From JAHDHW01 sp963793295 (lineage in GTDB: Bacteria > Bacteroidota > Bacteroidia > Chitinophagales > Saprospiraceae), in the NCBI GenBank assembly GCA_963793295.1, contig CAWBZX010000013.1, positions 558,001 through 622,000 on the forward strand: DNA of 64,000 nt, in the 5' to 3' direction. This document shows positions 17,623 through 26,387 of the stretch, in pieces. The position numbers and the translations under genes are program-made. How positions within the stretch are numbered: the stretch's first letter is position 1; each line of letters starts with the position of its first letter. The notes below the pieces were generated by a model. That model ran no database searches. It was not told the origin of the DNA and saw only the letters and a program-made list of their open reading frames with translations.

Positions 17623-18495
17623 CTAACGAAGCAGCTTGTAATTTTTATACTCACCAATCCTATAACCAGTCCATTTTTCGACGATTCTCGAAAACTGTTC
17701 TTTTACAGACAATTTGCGTTTTGTTGGATCAAATGAAAATTTCCAATTCGTTTGCTTGATTCGCTCCTGTATAACTTCAGGATGTGTCCCTTCAAAAAGT
17801 TTTAAGGAGTCAACCTGTGAATAATCAAATTCATCATCATCGGATACATGCTGGCTAACCCACAGATCGCTATGCCAAAGTTTATTAAAATTTTGTTGTT
17901 TTAGTTGTTGTTGTCTAGGGTTTTTTACCCAGCCATAGTGATGAATATAGGCGTTTATGGGTTTAACATGTAGCTTCTTCCCATGTTTTCGGAAGCCTTG
18001 AGCATCTTTATAGGACCGGATACTTTTGTCATTTCTTATGATGCGGACTTCATGACGATACCATTTTCTGGAATTACCAACATAATCATAAGAACCATAG
18101 AAATGCCGGTATTTAAAAAGTAATCCCTCGACCCGCAAATCATCTTTGTATTGGAGCATAGCGTGTTTTACTTCATCAAAATACTTTTCATGCAAAACTT
18201 CATCACCTTGTATGTAAAAGCACCAATCCGCAGTTGAATCGATAGCATCAAAAGCCTTGTTTGTCTCTTCAGCAAGTACAAATCCTCCTTCTCGTAGATT
18301 TTCATCCCAGGTTGTTTCAATGATTTTTACTTTTTTAGGATCAATAGAAGATACGAGTTCCAAAGTATTGTCTTCTGATTTTCCAACAGCGACAACCACT
18401 TCATCGCATAGTGGTAAAATGGATTGAATAGCTTCTACAATCGGGTAGTCATATTTTATCGCATTCTTTATAAAAGTAAATCCAACTATCCGCAT
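17623..18495 (-). CDS. Family 2-like glycosyltransferase
   Basis: The 290-residue protein begins with a GT-A type nucleotide-sugar fold (MRIVGFTFIKNA, DEVVVAVGKSEDNT, WCFYIQGDEVLHE). The QGDE segment occupies the place of the usual DxD metal motif. The C-terminal half is rich in His, Trp and Lys (AYIHHYGWVKNP, SDLWVSQHVSDDDEF). No membrane helices are visible, so the acceptor is probably reached from the cytoplasm. The substrate is unknown. Its convergent neighbour rfbA suggests a polysaccharide or glycoprotein context, but that is inference only. Confidence 0.82.
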   Translation of the reverse strand: MRIVGFTFIKNAIKYDYPIVEAIQSILPLCDEVVVAVGKSEDNTLELVSSIDPKKVKIIETTWDENLREGGFVLAEETNKAFDAIDSTADWCFYIQGDEVLHEKYFDEVKHAMLQYKDDLRVEGLLFKYRHFYGSYDYVGNSRKWYRHEVRIIRNDKSIRSYKDAQGFRKHGKKLHVKPINAYIHHYGWVKNPRQQQLKQQNFNKLWHSDLWVSQHVSDDDEFDYSQVDSLKLFEGTHPEVIQERIKQTNWKFSFDPTKRKLSVKEQFSRIVEKWTGYRIGEYKNYKLLR

Positions 18496-18615
18496 GTTGT
18501 AAGTTTAAAAATTTAGTATTTTTCGCAAAAATGACAATAACCAGTTTAAAGGAGGTAGAACTATCCACTTCTTTTTTCGTAAAATTAAAATTACACTAAA
18601 AATACTTTTCCATTT

Positions 18616-20088
18616 ATGAAAAGATTGAAATGGTTGCTTCGCAGAATATTTTTGGTTTTTATTTTAATCATTGCGGGAATAATGGTTTTCAAAACCATCT
18701 CCTACAATTCAAAACAAGTAAATATTCCTTTAATAGAAGCTATTCCGATAAATGATGAAGCTATTAAAAACCTTTCCGAAGTAGTTCAAATCACTACGAT
18801 TTCCTATGAGGATCGAATTGATACAGCAGCTTTTTTGACTTTTAAAAATCATCTCGATTCTAATTTTATTTTAGTTGATTCACTACTTGAAAAAACCATT
18901 GTTAACGATTTCAGTATTGTATATAAATGGCCCGGGAAAAATCCGCGATTAAATCCTATTCTGTTGTTGGGGCATATCGATGTAGTTCCGGTTGAAAAAG
19001 AGAGTTGGGAGGTGTGGACGCATCCGCCGTACAGTGGGTTGGTTAGCGATGGATTCATTTGGGGTAGAGGTACATTGGATGACAAAGTGAGTATTTTGGG
19101 GATTCTGGAAGCGATAGAATTATTATTAAAGGAGGATTACCAGCCAGAGCGAACCGTTTATTTGGCATGTGGGCACGACGAAGAAATTGGCGGTTTTAAT
19201 GGAGCCAAAGCAATTGCCAGAATGTTTGAGCAACAAGGGTTAAGCTTTGAGTATGTTTTGGACGAAGGCATGTTATTGATTGAAGATGCTTTACCAGGCC
19301 TATCAAATCCTGTTGCTTTAATCGGGACTGCTGAAAAAGGTTATACGACGCTCAAACTAACGGCACGCCTTGCAAGTGGAGGACATTCCTCTATGCCTCC
19401 AGCTGAAACGGCTATTGGAATCTTGAGTAAGGCGATTTTGAAATTGCAGGATAATCCTTTTCCTTCAAAAATAGAAGGGCCGATCGAATCACTCTTCGAC
19501 TATGCTGGTCCCGAAATGAGCCTTCCGATGAAAACTATATTTGCAAATAGATGGCTAACGGAAGGCTTGCTGACCTGGCAATTATCCGGAGCACCTACAA
19601 CCAATGCGCTAATTCGTACAACCGTTGCACCAACAATTCTTCAAAGCGGGATAAAAGACAATGTGTTGCCTTCTGAAGCTACTGCAATAATTAATTTTAG
19701 GATTGCACCAAATGAGACGACTCAATCGGTTCTGGATTATGTGAAAAATACGATAGATGATACCCGGGTTGAAGTTGTGAGTGGAAATGTAAAATATAGT
19801 AGCGAGCCATCGCCAATATCAGATACCGATTCGTTTGGGTATCGGGTTATTGAAAAAACGGCCCATGAAATTTTTTCAGATATCATCGTTGCACCCACTT
19901 TAGTTTTAGCAGCCACAGATAGTCGTCATTATATTGGTGTTTCAAAAAATATTTACCGTTTTTTACCCTTAAGAATGACTAAAGAAAATACAAAGAGGAT
20001 TCATGGAATTGATGAAAGAGTTGGTATTGAAGATTATAAAAATGCGATTCGATTTTATCACCAGCTTTTAAAGAACAGTTGTAAATGA
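18616..20088 (+). CDS. M20 family metallopeptidase, membrane-anchored
   Basis: The 490-residue protein has an N-terminal hydrophobic helix (about 9-26), which would anchor it in the membrane or export it. M20 motifs are complete: GHIDVVPVE with the first metal His, GRGTLDDK with the bridging Asp, ACGHDEEIGG with the catalytic Glu and metal Glu, and the late metal His in AATDSRHYIG. A dimerisation insert lies around 245-370. It resembles carboxypeptidase PM20D1/CPS1-like enzymes, which cleave N-acyl amino acids or dipeptides. Substrate preference cannot be read. Its stop codon TGA overlaps the first unit of an 8-bp tandem repeat. Confidence 0.9.
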   Translation: MKRLKWLLRRIFLVFILIIAGIMVFKTISYNSKQVNIPLIEAIPINDEAIKNLSEVVQITTISYEDRIDTAAFLTFKNHLDSNFILVDSLLEKTIVNDFSIVYKWPGKNPRLNPILLLGHIDVVPVEKESWEVWTHPPYSGLVSDGFIWGRGTLDDKVSILGILEAIELLLKEDYQPERTVYLACGHDEEIGGFNGAKAIARMFEQQGLSFEYVLDEGMLLIEDALPGLSNPVALIGTAEKGYTTLKLTARLASGGHSSMPPAETAIGILSKAILKLQDNPFPSKIEGPIESLFDYAGPEMSLPMKTIFANRWLTEGLLTWQLSGAPTTNALIRTTVAPTILQSGIKDNVLPSEATAIINFRIAPNETTQSVLDYVKNTIDDTRVEVVSGNVKYSSEPSPISDTDSFGYRVIEKTAHEIFSDIIVAPTLVLAATDSRHYIGVSKNIYRFLPLRMTKENTKRIHGIDERVGIEDYKNAIRFYHQLLKNSCK

Positions 20089-20158
20089 TCAAGAGATCAA
20101 GAGATCAAGAGATCAAGAGATCAAGAGATCAAGAGATCAAGAGATCAAGAGTTAAGAG
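20087..20158. repeat. Eight perfect tandem copies of GATCAAGA plus one degenerate copy
   Basis: Units of 8 bp (GATCAAGA) run without error from 20087 to 20150. A ninth, altered unit (GTTAAGAG) follows. The first unit overlaps the TGA stop of the M20 peptidase. The array lies in the 139-bp gap before the convergent VWA gene. Each unit contains a GATC site. A short direct repeat of TGACAAC (20180-20193) follows. Perfect identity suggests recent slippage. Confidence 0.97.
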
Positions 20159-20227
20159 GTTAGAAGGATAGTGGGCTTCTGACAACTGACAACTCGCTAC
20201 TTGTGTCAGGAATAGCGGGGGTGGCCA

Positions 20228-21361
20228 TTATCCTTTCCCAACAATTTCATTTCGGGTCATCCATTGATTTATATTTTCTTTTTTGATAGCCGTAGCAATT
20301 AAATCCGGAAATTGGTTAGGCGTACAAGCAAATGAAGGGATATCAAAATTGGCAAGTTTTCCTGCATTCGATTTATCAAATGAAGGAGCTCCTTCATCAT
20401 TGAGCGCAAGTAAGGTGACAAATGAAACACCGGAAGCTTTGATGGATGCTACGCGTTTTATCATTTCATTTTCATTACCTCCTTCGAATAGATCAGAGAT
20501 TAGGATCAAAATAGTTTCTGCCGGATTCGAAATCAGTTTTTCAGCATAGATTAAAGCTTTGTTGATATCTGTTCCACCTCCAAGTTGCGTAGAAAAAAGT
20601 AACTCAACAGGATCGTCCAACTCTTCGCTGAGGTCAACCACTGCGGTATCAAAAACAACCATATGTGTTTTCATAGAACGAAGAGAAGCCATCACGGCAC
20701 CAAAAATACCGGCGTAAACCATTGAAGCAGCCATTGATCCACTTTGATCGACAAGCAGTATGATGTTTTTCAAAGACTGATTTTTTTTTCCAAAGCCTAT
20801 TAAATGTTCAGGAATAATCGTTTTTAAATCTTGCTGATAAGTTTTTAGGTTTTTTAATATCGTACGATTCCAATCGATTTCATTGTACCTAGGTCGACGA
20901 TTTCGAACGGCGTGGTTTAATGCCCCTTTAATTGCTTGCTGCATAGGATTTTTAATTTTTTTCTCAATTTCCTCAACCACTCTTTGGACTACAATTTTTG
21001 CAGAAACTCTTGTTTTTTCGGGCATTACTTTGTTTAAAGAAAGTATTGTAGCTGCAAGGTTGACATCAGGTTCGGCTGATTCGAGCAATTCCGGTTCCAT
21101 TAACATTTGCTTTAAGCCAATTCGCTCCAATGCGTCTTTTTGTATGATTTGTACCACAGTTTTTGGAAAATATTTTCGGATATCTCCTAGCCAAGTATTC
21201 ACATTTGGAGAAGAATTGCCCAAACTTCCTTTTCTTTCATTATCATAGAGCGCTTCTAATATCTGATCAATCCGATTCATTTCTCCATCGAGTTGAATAT
21301 CGTCAGCCGGATTGGCTTGACTGCCTAATATAAGCCGCCATTTTCTTAATCTTTCTTCCAT
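20228..21361 (-). CDS. VWA domain protein, CoxE-like
   Basis: The 377-residue cytoplasmic protein has a helical N-terminal half (1-185). The C-terminal von Willebrand A domain has a complete MIDAS: DQSGSM (205-210), Thr264 in GGGTDI and Asp290 in ILISDLFEGG. This class (CoxE-like VWA) normally sits in a cluster with a MoxR-type AAA ATPase and DUF5682 and SWIM-zinc-finger proteins. None of those are next to it here, and the MoxR in this window is 14 kb away. The ATPase partner is therefore either elsewhere or shared. A metal-dependent protein-binding role is inferred from the intact MIDAS. Confidence 0.85.
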   Translation of the reverse strand: MEERLRKWRLILGSQANPADDIQLDGEMNRIDQILEALYDNERKGSLGNSSPNVNTWLGDIRKYFPKTVVQIIQKDALERIGLKQMLMEPELLESAEPDVNLAATILSLNKVMPEKTRVSAKIVVQRVVEEIEKKIKNPMQQAIKGALNHAVRNRRPRYNEIDWNRTILKNLKTYQQDLKTIIPEHLIGFGKKNQSLKNIILLVDQSGSMAASMVYAGIFGAVMASLRSMKTHMVVFDTAVVDLSEELDDPVELLFSTQLGGGTDINKALIYAEKLISNPAETILILISDLFEGGNENEMIKRVASIKASGVSFVTLLALNDEGAPSFDKSNAGKLANFDIPSFACTPNQFPDLIATAIKKENINQWMTRNEIVGKG

Positions 21362-21500
21362 AATTGAAACCCCAAAATAATTAATATACAGGTATTATTT
21401 TAAATAATTCTTTGTATCAATTTTAATTATCTTGCACTCTTTTTGTAAACCCTTTAAAGGGTGTCTTGTTATCAGGAACATTATCTATGATAAAGCGCCG

Positions 21501-22631
21501 GTGAAAAAAGAAATTCGAGATAATTTTGATGAAGAACAGCGCGAAGTACTTAGGTCAATTCGACTATCGCGCATTATCCTGCCAATCATACTTGGAGTGG
21601 GAGTCGTTGGTTATTTGTTTTGGCGGCAATATGATCCTGAAGATTTTGTAAATATTAATTGGACCCGGCATACAGCATTTTGGGTTGGCATTTCATTTTT
21701 ATTTTTAATCATTCGCCATTTAGCTTACGCTACACGTTTGAGAATCCTTTCTGGTAAGGAATTCAGTTGGAAAAAATGCATAGAACTGATTTTTATTTGG
21801 GAATTTAGTTCCGCGGTTTCTCCTACCAGTATTGGTGGTTCGGCAGTGGCATTATTTGTCTTAGCGCAAGAAAAATTATCGACTGCAAAAACAACCACAA
21901 TTGTTCTTTATACAGCCATTTTAGATACGATTTTCTTTCTTTCTACACTTCCGATTTTGTTTTTTATTTTTGGACCGGATATTATCCGTCCCGGTATGCA
22001 AGGATTCAATGATATTGATGGATGGGGATATACTTTTTTGGGAGCGTATGTGCTGATGTTTATTTATGGTACGTTGTTTTTTTATGGCATGTTTATCAAT
22101 CCGTTGGCCATGAAAAAGTTAATTGTTGGTTTTACAAGGATTGGTTTTTTGAGAAAATACAGGCATCAGGCAGTCGATCTTGGAAACGATCTTATCACGG
22201 CTTCCAAAGAGATGAAATTGGAAAATTGGAATTTCCATTTAGGTGGATTTCTATCTACAGCTACTGCATGGTCTTGTCGGTTTCTGTTGCTCAATTGCCT
22301 TGTCATTGCTTTTGTAGATACCATTCCTTTGGATTTTAGTACACAAATTCGCTTATATGCACGATTAGAAACGATGTTTGTAATTATGGCATTTAGCCCA
22401 ACACCAGGCGCTGCAGGATTTGCAGAATTAGTGTTTTTTGGGTTTATAAAAGATTATGTACCAATTCATGGGGTAGCACTAATAATTGCTTCAATTTGGC
22501 GACTATTTACTTATTATGCTTATTTATTGATTGGAACGATTGTTATCCCAAACTGGATTAGAAATATTCTTAATGAACGCAAAAAGAGAAGGCTTGAAAA
22601 AGAACTGGAAGAGGCAAAAAAGGAGCTATAA
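21501..22631 (+). CDS. Flippase-like membrane protein (LPG synthase N-terminal domain / UPF0104 family)
   Basis: The polytopic protein has about eight membrane helices and the family signatures SPTSIGGSAVALFVLAQE and FSPTPGAAGFAELVFFG. It lacks the C-terminal lysyl-transfer domain of MprF, so it is more likely a lipid flippase or related transporter. The start is uncertain. There is no in-frame ATG. I chose the GTG at 21501. A TTG at 21432 would add 23 residues of unlikely composition and lies next to a promoter-like TATCTTG. A highly charged tail (KKRRLEKELEEAKKEL) ends the protein. The last 6 bp overlap the convergent flavin reductase gene. A second, diverged family member lies at 48516. 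Confidence 0.85.
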   Translation: MKKEIRDNFDEEQREVLRSIRLSRIILPIILGVGVVGYLFWRQYDPEDFVNINWTRHTAFWVGISFLFLIIRHLAYATRLRILSGKEFSWKKCIELIFIWEFSSAVSPTSIGGSAVALFVLAQEKLSTAKTTTIVLYTAILDTIFFLSTLPILFFIFGPDIIRPGMQGFNDIDGWGYTFLGAYVLMFIYGTLFFYGMFINPLAMKKLIVGFTRIGFLRKYRHQAVDLGNDLITASKEMKLENWNFHLGGFLSTATAWSCRFLLLNCLVIAFVDTIPLDFSTQIRLYARLETMFVIMAFSPTPGAAGFAELVFFGFIKDYVPIHGVALIIASIWRLFTYYAYLLIGTIVIPNWIRNILNERKKRRLEKELEEAKKEL

Positions 22632-23516
22632 ATAATCTGCAAGCAAAGCAATTTTAATAGCATTCTTTTTATCATCTCGTTCGTCCAGTAGTTCTTTAGC
22701 ATAGTTGTGCAACTGTGCTCTGAAATCATCCTGTTCTAAAATCTGTTTTACCCTTTCGTCAGATTCAATGATTTGAAGGATATCTTCTTTTTCAGGTAAC
22801 GTAGTTAATCCGGCAAGTTGCCCAAGGTTGTTGCCAGTAAGGATTGTACTGGTTTGAATGCTTGTCGGAAGTTGATCAAAACCAACGCCGATTTCATTTA
22901 CGGATTGCACAATGGTATGGATAGCTGGTCCACTGGCTCTCACATAATAAGCCCGTCCCATACGCCCCATCAAATCTATTTTGTGAGGATCAATTCGATT
23001 TCTATCGTCTATCACGTTTTCATCGATGTGCATCCTTAAAACATCACAAATAATAAGATGGCCGGCTCCACCGCCTTCGCCTAATGTAATGATATCCTTA
23101 ACCCGACATTCCAGATGAGCCGGAGATTCTTTAACCCGGAAAGGTTTAACAAGATCTGAAGGTATTGGCGTAAGTCCCGTTTTTTCAAACTCACTGATTT
23201 TTGTAGGAAACGAAACACTGGCTAGCGCCATTTGCCGTACAATATTGTAGTTTACCACATTGATAACCACCTCTCCTGTTTTGCGGACATTGTGGAGCGT
23301 ATCTTTTGTGGAATTATCTGCCACACGTCGATTTGAAGAAAAAACCAATATGGGCGGATTTGAGCTAAAGCAATTAAAAAAACTGTATGGCGCAAGGTTG
23401 GCATTTCCTTCTTCGTCAATTGTACTTGCAAAAGCGATAGGTCTCGGAGCAACACATCCTAAAAGGAATTGATGCAGGTCTTTAGTCGGGGTTTTCCCAG
23501 GATCAATGGTTAACAT
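22626..23516 (-). CDS. Flavin reductase family protein (FMN-binding split barrel)
   Basis: The 296-residue protein opens with the family signature GCVAPRPIAFASTIDEEG and SFFNCFSSNPPILVFSSN, an FMN-binding split barrel seen in FMN-dependent reductases and related flavoproteins. It is longer than the usual domain of about 200 residues. The additional C-terminal helical part (from about 215, ending ALLADYL) has no motif I recognise. A TAnnTTTG promoter box lies 46 bp upstream on the minus strand. It is convergent with the flippase-like gene and overlaps it by 6 bp. Confidence 0.87.
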   Translation of the reverse strand: MLTIDPGKTPTKDLHQFLLGCVAPRPIAFASTIDEEGNANLAPYSFFNCFSSNPPILVFSSNRRVADNSTKDTLHNVRKTGEVVINVVNYNIVRQMALASVSFPTKISEFEKTGLTPIPSDLVKPFRVKESPAHLECRVKDIITLGEGGGAGHLIICDVLRMHIDENVIDDRNRIDPHKIDLMGRMGRAYYVRASGPAIHTIVQSVNEIGVGFDQLPTSIQTSTILTGNNLGQLAGLTTLPEKEDILQIIESDERVKQILEQDDFRAQLHNYAKELLDERDDKKNAIKIALLADYL

Positions 23517-23562
23517 CTAATGATAGCTTGTTTTTAAAATCAAATAAAATCAGCACAATTTA

Positions 23563-23570
23563 CAAACTTA
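23563..23570 (-). promoter_or_regulatory. Bacteroidota -7 box TAAGTTTG for the flavin reductase gene
   Basis: On the minus strand the sequence is a perfect TAnnTTTG, ending 46 bp before the ATG at 23516. No clear TTG (-33) is present at the usual distance, so this is a partial match. Confidence 0.45.
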
Positions 23571-23628
23571 TTATGGTGAAATTCCTTATATAAAAGTGAT
23601 ATTTGCACAGTTTTTAAAAAAGAACAGG

Positions 23629-24171
23629 ATGTTGAAAAAATATAGCTGGTTGATTTTTGCGATAATTGCCGGAGGTTTTATTATTGGGCAGTATATTTAT
23701 AAACAGCCAAAATTTGTAAACGGAGAAATTGCTCTTGAATTTAGTGCGACTTTAAAAGATCAGCGTTCTTTCAAATTATCAGATTTAAAAGGTAAATATA
23801 TCTTGCTTGACTTTTGGGGAAGCTGGTGTGGCCCTTGCAGAGCCCAAAGTAAACATCTGGTTGCACTGCATGAAAAATTTGGAAAGGCTCAATTTGAAAA
23901 AGCAGATGGTTTTCAGATAGTTAGCATTGGAGTCGAAACTAATGCTAATCGATGGGAGCGGGCTATTGTCAAAGATGGACTGAATTGGCCGTACCATATT
24001 TTAGATAAAGCAACAAGTTTGCGGTTTTTTGATTCCCCTATCGCCAACTTATACGGCGTCAAGGAATTACCAACCACTTATCTCATTAATGAAGATGGGA
24101 TTATTATGGGAGTCAACTTGTCGTTTGAACAAATAGATAAGCTGCTGACTAACAGGTTAGTACAGGACTGA
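23629..24171 (+). CDS. TlpA-like thioredoxin-fold protein, membrane-anchored
   Basis: The protein is about 180 residues from the ATG at 23629. A GTG at 23596 would add 11 residues before the signal segment. A membrane helix at 6-24 is followed by a periplasmic AhpC/TSA-thioredoxin domain. The active site WCGPC is at 66-70, and the cis-Pro segment is KELPTTYLI. It would act in periplasmic thiol reduction or cytochrome c maturation, by family. There is a c-type cytochrome gene in this window (28785), but not adjacent. It lies 76 bp before grpE. Confidence 0.9.
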   Translation: MLKKYSWLIFAIIAGGFIIGQYIYKQPKFVNGEIALEFSATLKDQRSFKLSDLKGKYILLDFWGSWCGPCRAQSKHLVALHEKFGKAQFEKADGFQIVSIGVETNANRWERAIVKDGLNWPYHILDKATSLRFFDSPIANLYGVKELPTTYLINEDGIIMGVNLSFEQIDKLLTNRLVQD

Positions 24172-24247
24172 CAAAATGACCTGATATATCCTGTGGCAGA
24201 GTAATTGATGCTTTGAAATAGCTAGTTATTCCTAATAAAAAATATTA

Positions 24248-24886
24248 ATGTTTAAAAAAATAAAAGACATAATGAGCAAGAAGGAAAAATCGCCGGAAAT
24301 GAATTCTGAAAAAATGGAGGACTCTTCGACAATTTTAGAGAATGAGACTCAGCCTAAGGCAGAAAATGCCGAAGAAATCAAAGTAAAAGACAAGAGAAAA
24401 AGTAAAAACCCAACTAAAGAAGAAAAATTGAAAGCAGAAATAAAGGAACTGAATATTCAGGTTGCGGAGCTAAAAGACAAATATATTCGCCTTTTCGCAG
24501 AGTTCGACAATTATAAAAAGCGAACAATAAAGGAAAAAGTAGACCTTATGAAAACGGCAGCGCAGGACACAATGTCAGCATTGCTGCCAGTTTTAGATGA
24601 TTTTGACAGGGCAAAGAAAAACGCTGAAGATAAAAATACAGATGTGCAATTCGATGATGAAGGCGTTTTGTTGGTTTATAACAAACTATATAATTCCTTG
24701 ATTCAAAAGGGGCTGCAACCAATGGATTCCAATGGCCAGGATTTTGACCCGGAATTACACGAAGCGATAACGGAAATTCCTGCTCCCAGTAAAGAAATGG
24801 TTGGGAAGGTCATTGACACCATTGAAAAAGGGTATTTATTAAAAGATAAAATAATTCGTCACGCAAAAGTTGTGGTCGGCAAATAA
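24248..24886 (+). CDS. grpE: Nucleotide exchange factor GrpE
   Basis: The 212-residue protein has an acidic, lysine-rich disordered N-terminus (1-65). A long coiled coil follows (about 66-105, ELNIQVAELKDKYIRLFAEF), with the signature FDNYKKRT. The C-terminal beta-wing domain contains LLPVLDDFDRA, FDPELHEAI and GYLLKDKIIRHAKVVV. It releases ADP from DnaK. dnaJ follows on the same strand, 176-188 bp downstream depending on the dnaJ start used. dnaK is not in the window. Confidence 0.95.
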   Translation: MFKKIKDIMSKKEKSPEMNSEKMEDSSTILENETQPKAENAEEIKVKDKRKSKNPTKEEKLKAEIKELNIQVAELKDKYIRLFAEFDNYKKRTIKEKVDLMKTAAQDTMSALLPVLDDFDRAKKNAEDKNTDVQFDDEGVLLVYNKLYNSLIQKGLQPMDSNGQDFDPELHEAITEIPAPSKEMVGKVIDTIEKGYLLKDKIIRHAKVVVGK

Positions 24887-24995
24887 TTAATGTGATTGAT
24901 TTGGATCATTCAGTGCCGTTTAAAAGATAAATCCGACGTTTTGAATTTAGGAAGGTAATAGCTTAACCACCAAAGGAGAGAGAAGATAATCCTAA

Positions 24996-25029
24996 TTCAA
25001 AAAATAAAAAGAGGATTCTATTTTTTGAA
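24996..25029 (+). repeat. 11-bp inverted repeat between grpE and dnaJ
   Basis: The arms TTCAAAAAATA (24996-25006) and TATTTTTTGAA (25019-25029) are perfect complements with a 12-nt loop. The stem is AT-rich and the right arm carries six T. It could act as a weak terminator or attenuator in the leader of dnaJ, or as a protein-binding site. No CIRCE element is seen. Confidence 0.5.
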
Positions 25030-25074
25030 CAATACTCAATAATTTAAAATCCATTTTCACCAATGAATAATAGA

Positions 25075-26235
25075 ATGGCAAAAAGAGATTATTACGAAGT
25101 ACTAGGTGTTGAAAAAAATGCTGATGCTTCAGAGATCAAGAAGAAGTATCGTAAAATCGCGATGAAATATCACCCGGACAAAAATCCTGATGATAAAAAA
25201 GCGGAAGAAAAATTCAAAGAAGCAGCTGAAGCTTATGAAGTGCTTAGTGATCAGGAGAAACGTGATCGATATGATCGTTATGGCCATGCTGCTGTGGGTG
25301 GCAATGCAGGCAGAGGCGGATTTAGTGGGGGGATGACCATGGAAGATATTTTCTCCCAGTTTGGTGATATTTTTGGGGAAGGCGGAAGCCCTTTTGAATC
25401 ATTTTTTGGTGGAGGTCGATCCAGTGGTCGAAGAACACAAGGCCAACGTGGAAGCAATATCAGAATCAAAGTAGCATTAACTTTGGATGAAATTGCAAAT
25501 GGGGTCACTAAAAAAATCAAAGTCAAAAAACAAGTCTCTTGCTCTACTTGTAGAGGTAGCGGTGCAAAAGATAGCAATTCTGTTTCAACTTGTTCCACTT
25601 GCCGTGGTAATGGATATGTCCGTCAGGTGAAAAGCACTTTTCTGGGACAAATGCAAACTACTGTTGCCTGTCCTTCTTGTAATGGTTCCGGTCAGACGAT
25701 TACAGCAAAATGTAACACCTGTCACGGTGAAGGACGTACGATTGGTGAAGAAACGCTGGAAATTCCAATTCCTGCAGGAGCTGAAGACGGTATGCAATTG
25801 TCTATGAGAGGGAAAGGTAATTCCGGGATGAATGGCGGACCTTCAGGTGACTTGCTTATCAATATTGAAGAGAAAAAGCACGAATTTTTACAGCGAGAAG
25901 GGATGAATGTTATTTATGATCTCTATCTCAATTTTGCAGATGCAGCATTGGGAACTTCTGCGGAAGTACCGGTGATCGGAGGAAAGGTAAAAGTAAAAGT
26001 CCCTGCCGGAACCCAAAGCGGAAAAATATTTCGTTTGAAAGGTAAAGGGTTACCAGCGATTCAAAGTTATGGTCGCGGTGATCAACTGATTCACGTTAAT
26101 ATTTGGACGCCTAAAAAATTAAATGATCGAGAGCGTAAGCTAATGGAAGAGTTGAAAGGAATGCCAAACTTTAAACCTCAGCCCGGTAAATCCGATAAAG
26201 GCTTTTTTGATAAAATGAAGGATTATTTTGGTTAA
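25075..26235 (+). CDS. dnaJ: Chaperone protein DnaJ
   Basis: This type I DnaJ is 386 residues from the ATG at 25075. An ATG at 25063 would add MNNR. The J domain opens KRDYYEVLGV and has the HPD motif in KYHPDKNPDD. A Gly/Phe-rich linker follows with GGFSGGMTMEDIFSQFGDIF. Four zinc-binding CxxCxGxG repeats are present (CSTCRGSG, CSTCRGNG, CPSCNGSG, CNTCHGEG), followed by the C-terminal substrate-binding domains. It is a cochaperone of DnaK and works with GrpE, encoded just upstream. A strong intrinsic terminator follows. Confidence 0.96.
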   Translation: MAKRDYYEVLGVEKNADASEIKKKYRKIAMKYHPDKNPDDKKAEEKFKEAAEAYEVLSDQEKRDRYDRYGHAAVGGNAGRGGFSGGMTMEDIFSQFGDIFGEGGSPFESFFGGGRSSGRRTQGQRGSNIRIKVALTLDEIANGVTKKIKVKKQVSCSTCRGSGAKDSNSVSTCSTCRGNGYVRQVKSTFLGQMQTTVACPSCNGSGQTITAKCNTCHGEGRTIGEETLEIPIPAGAEDGMQLSMRGKGNSGMNGGPSGDLLINIEEKKHEFLQREGMNVIYDLYLNFADAALGTSAEVPVIGGKVKVKVPAGTQSGKIFRLKGKGLPAIQSYGRGDQLIHVNIWTPKKLNDRERKLMEELKGMPNFKPQPGKSDKGFFDKMKDYFG

Positions 26236-26263
26236 TCCTTTTAATTGAAATTGAAAAATGTTT

Positions 26264-26301
26264 TGCCACAAATACTTTTATTAAGTTTTGTGGCATTTTT
26301 T
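26264..26301 (+). terminator. Rho-independent terminator after dnaJ
   Basis: Arms TGCCACAAA (26264-26272) and TTTGTGGCA (26287-26295) form a perfect 9-bp stem with a 14-nt loop. A run of T (26296-26301) follows. Confidence 0.85.
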
Positions 26302-26387
26302 ATTAAAAGCTTTTTTTAATCTCCATGAACCTTGCATCTTTGTGTGATTTCGCGCAAAAGTAATCTAATTCCTTAAAACTCATTTTA

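Noticed and set aside
20087..20158. Possible CRISPR-like array in the repeat after the M20 peptidase
   Set aside because: The units are 8 bp and directly joined without spacers, so it is a simple tandem repeat.
5456..21361. MoxR ATPase plus VWA protein as a defence or ternary-type system
   Set aside because: The two genes are about 14 kb apart with housekeeping genes between them, and the MoxR gene sits in the well-known DUF58 block. No nuclease or toxin gene is close.
24887..25062. CIRCE heat-shock operator before dnaJ
   Set aside because: No TTAGCACTC-N9-GAGTGCTAA match is seen; only the AT-rich inverted repeat is present.
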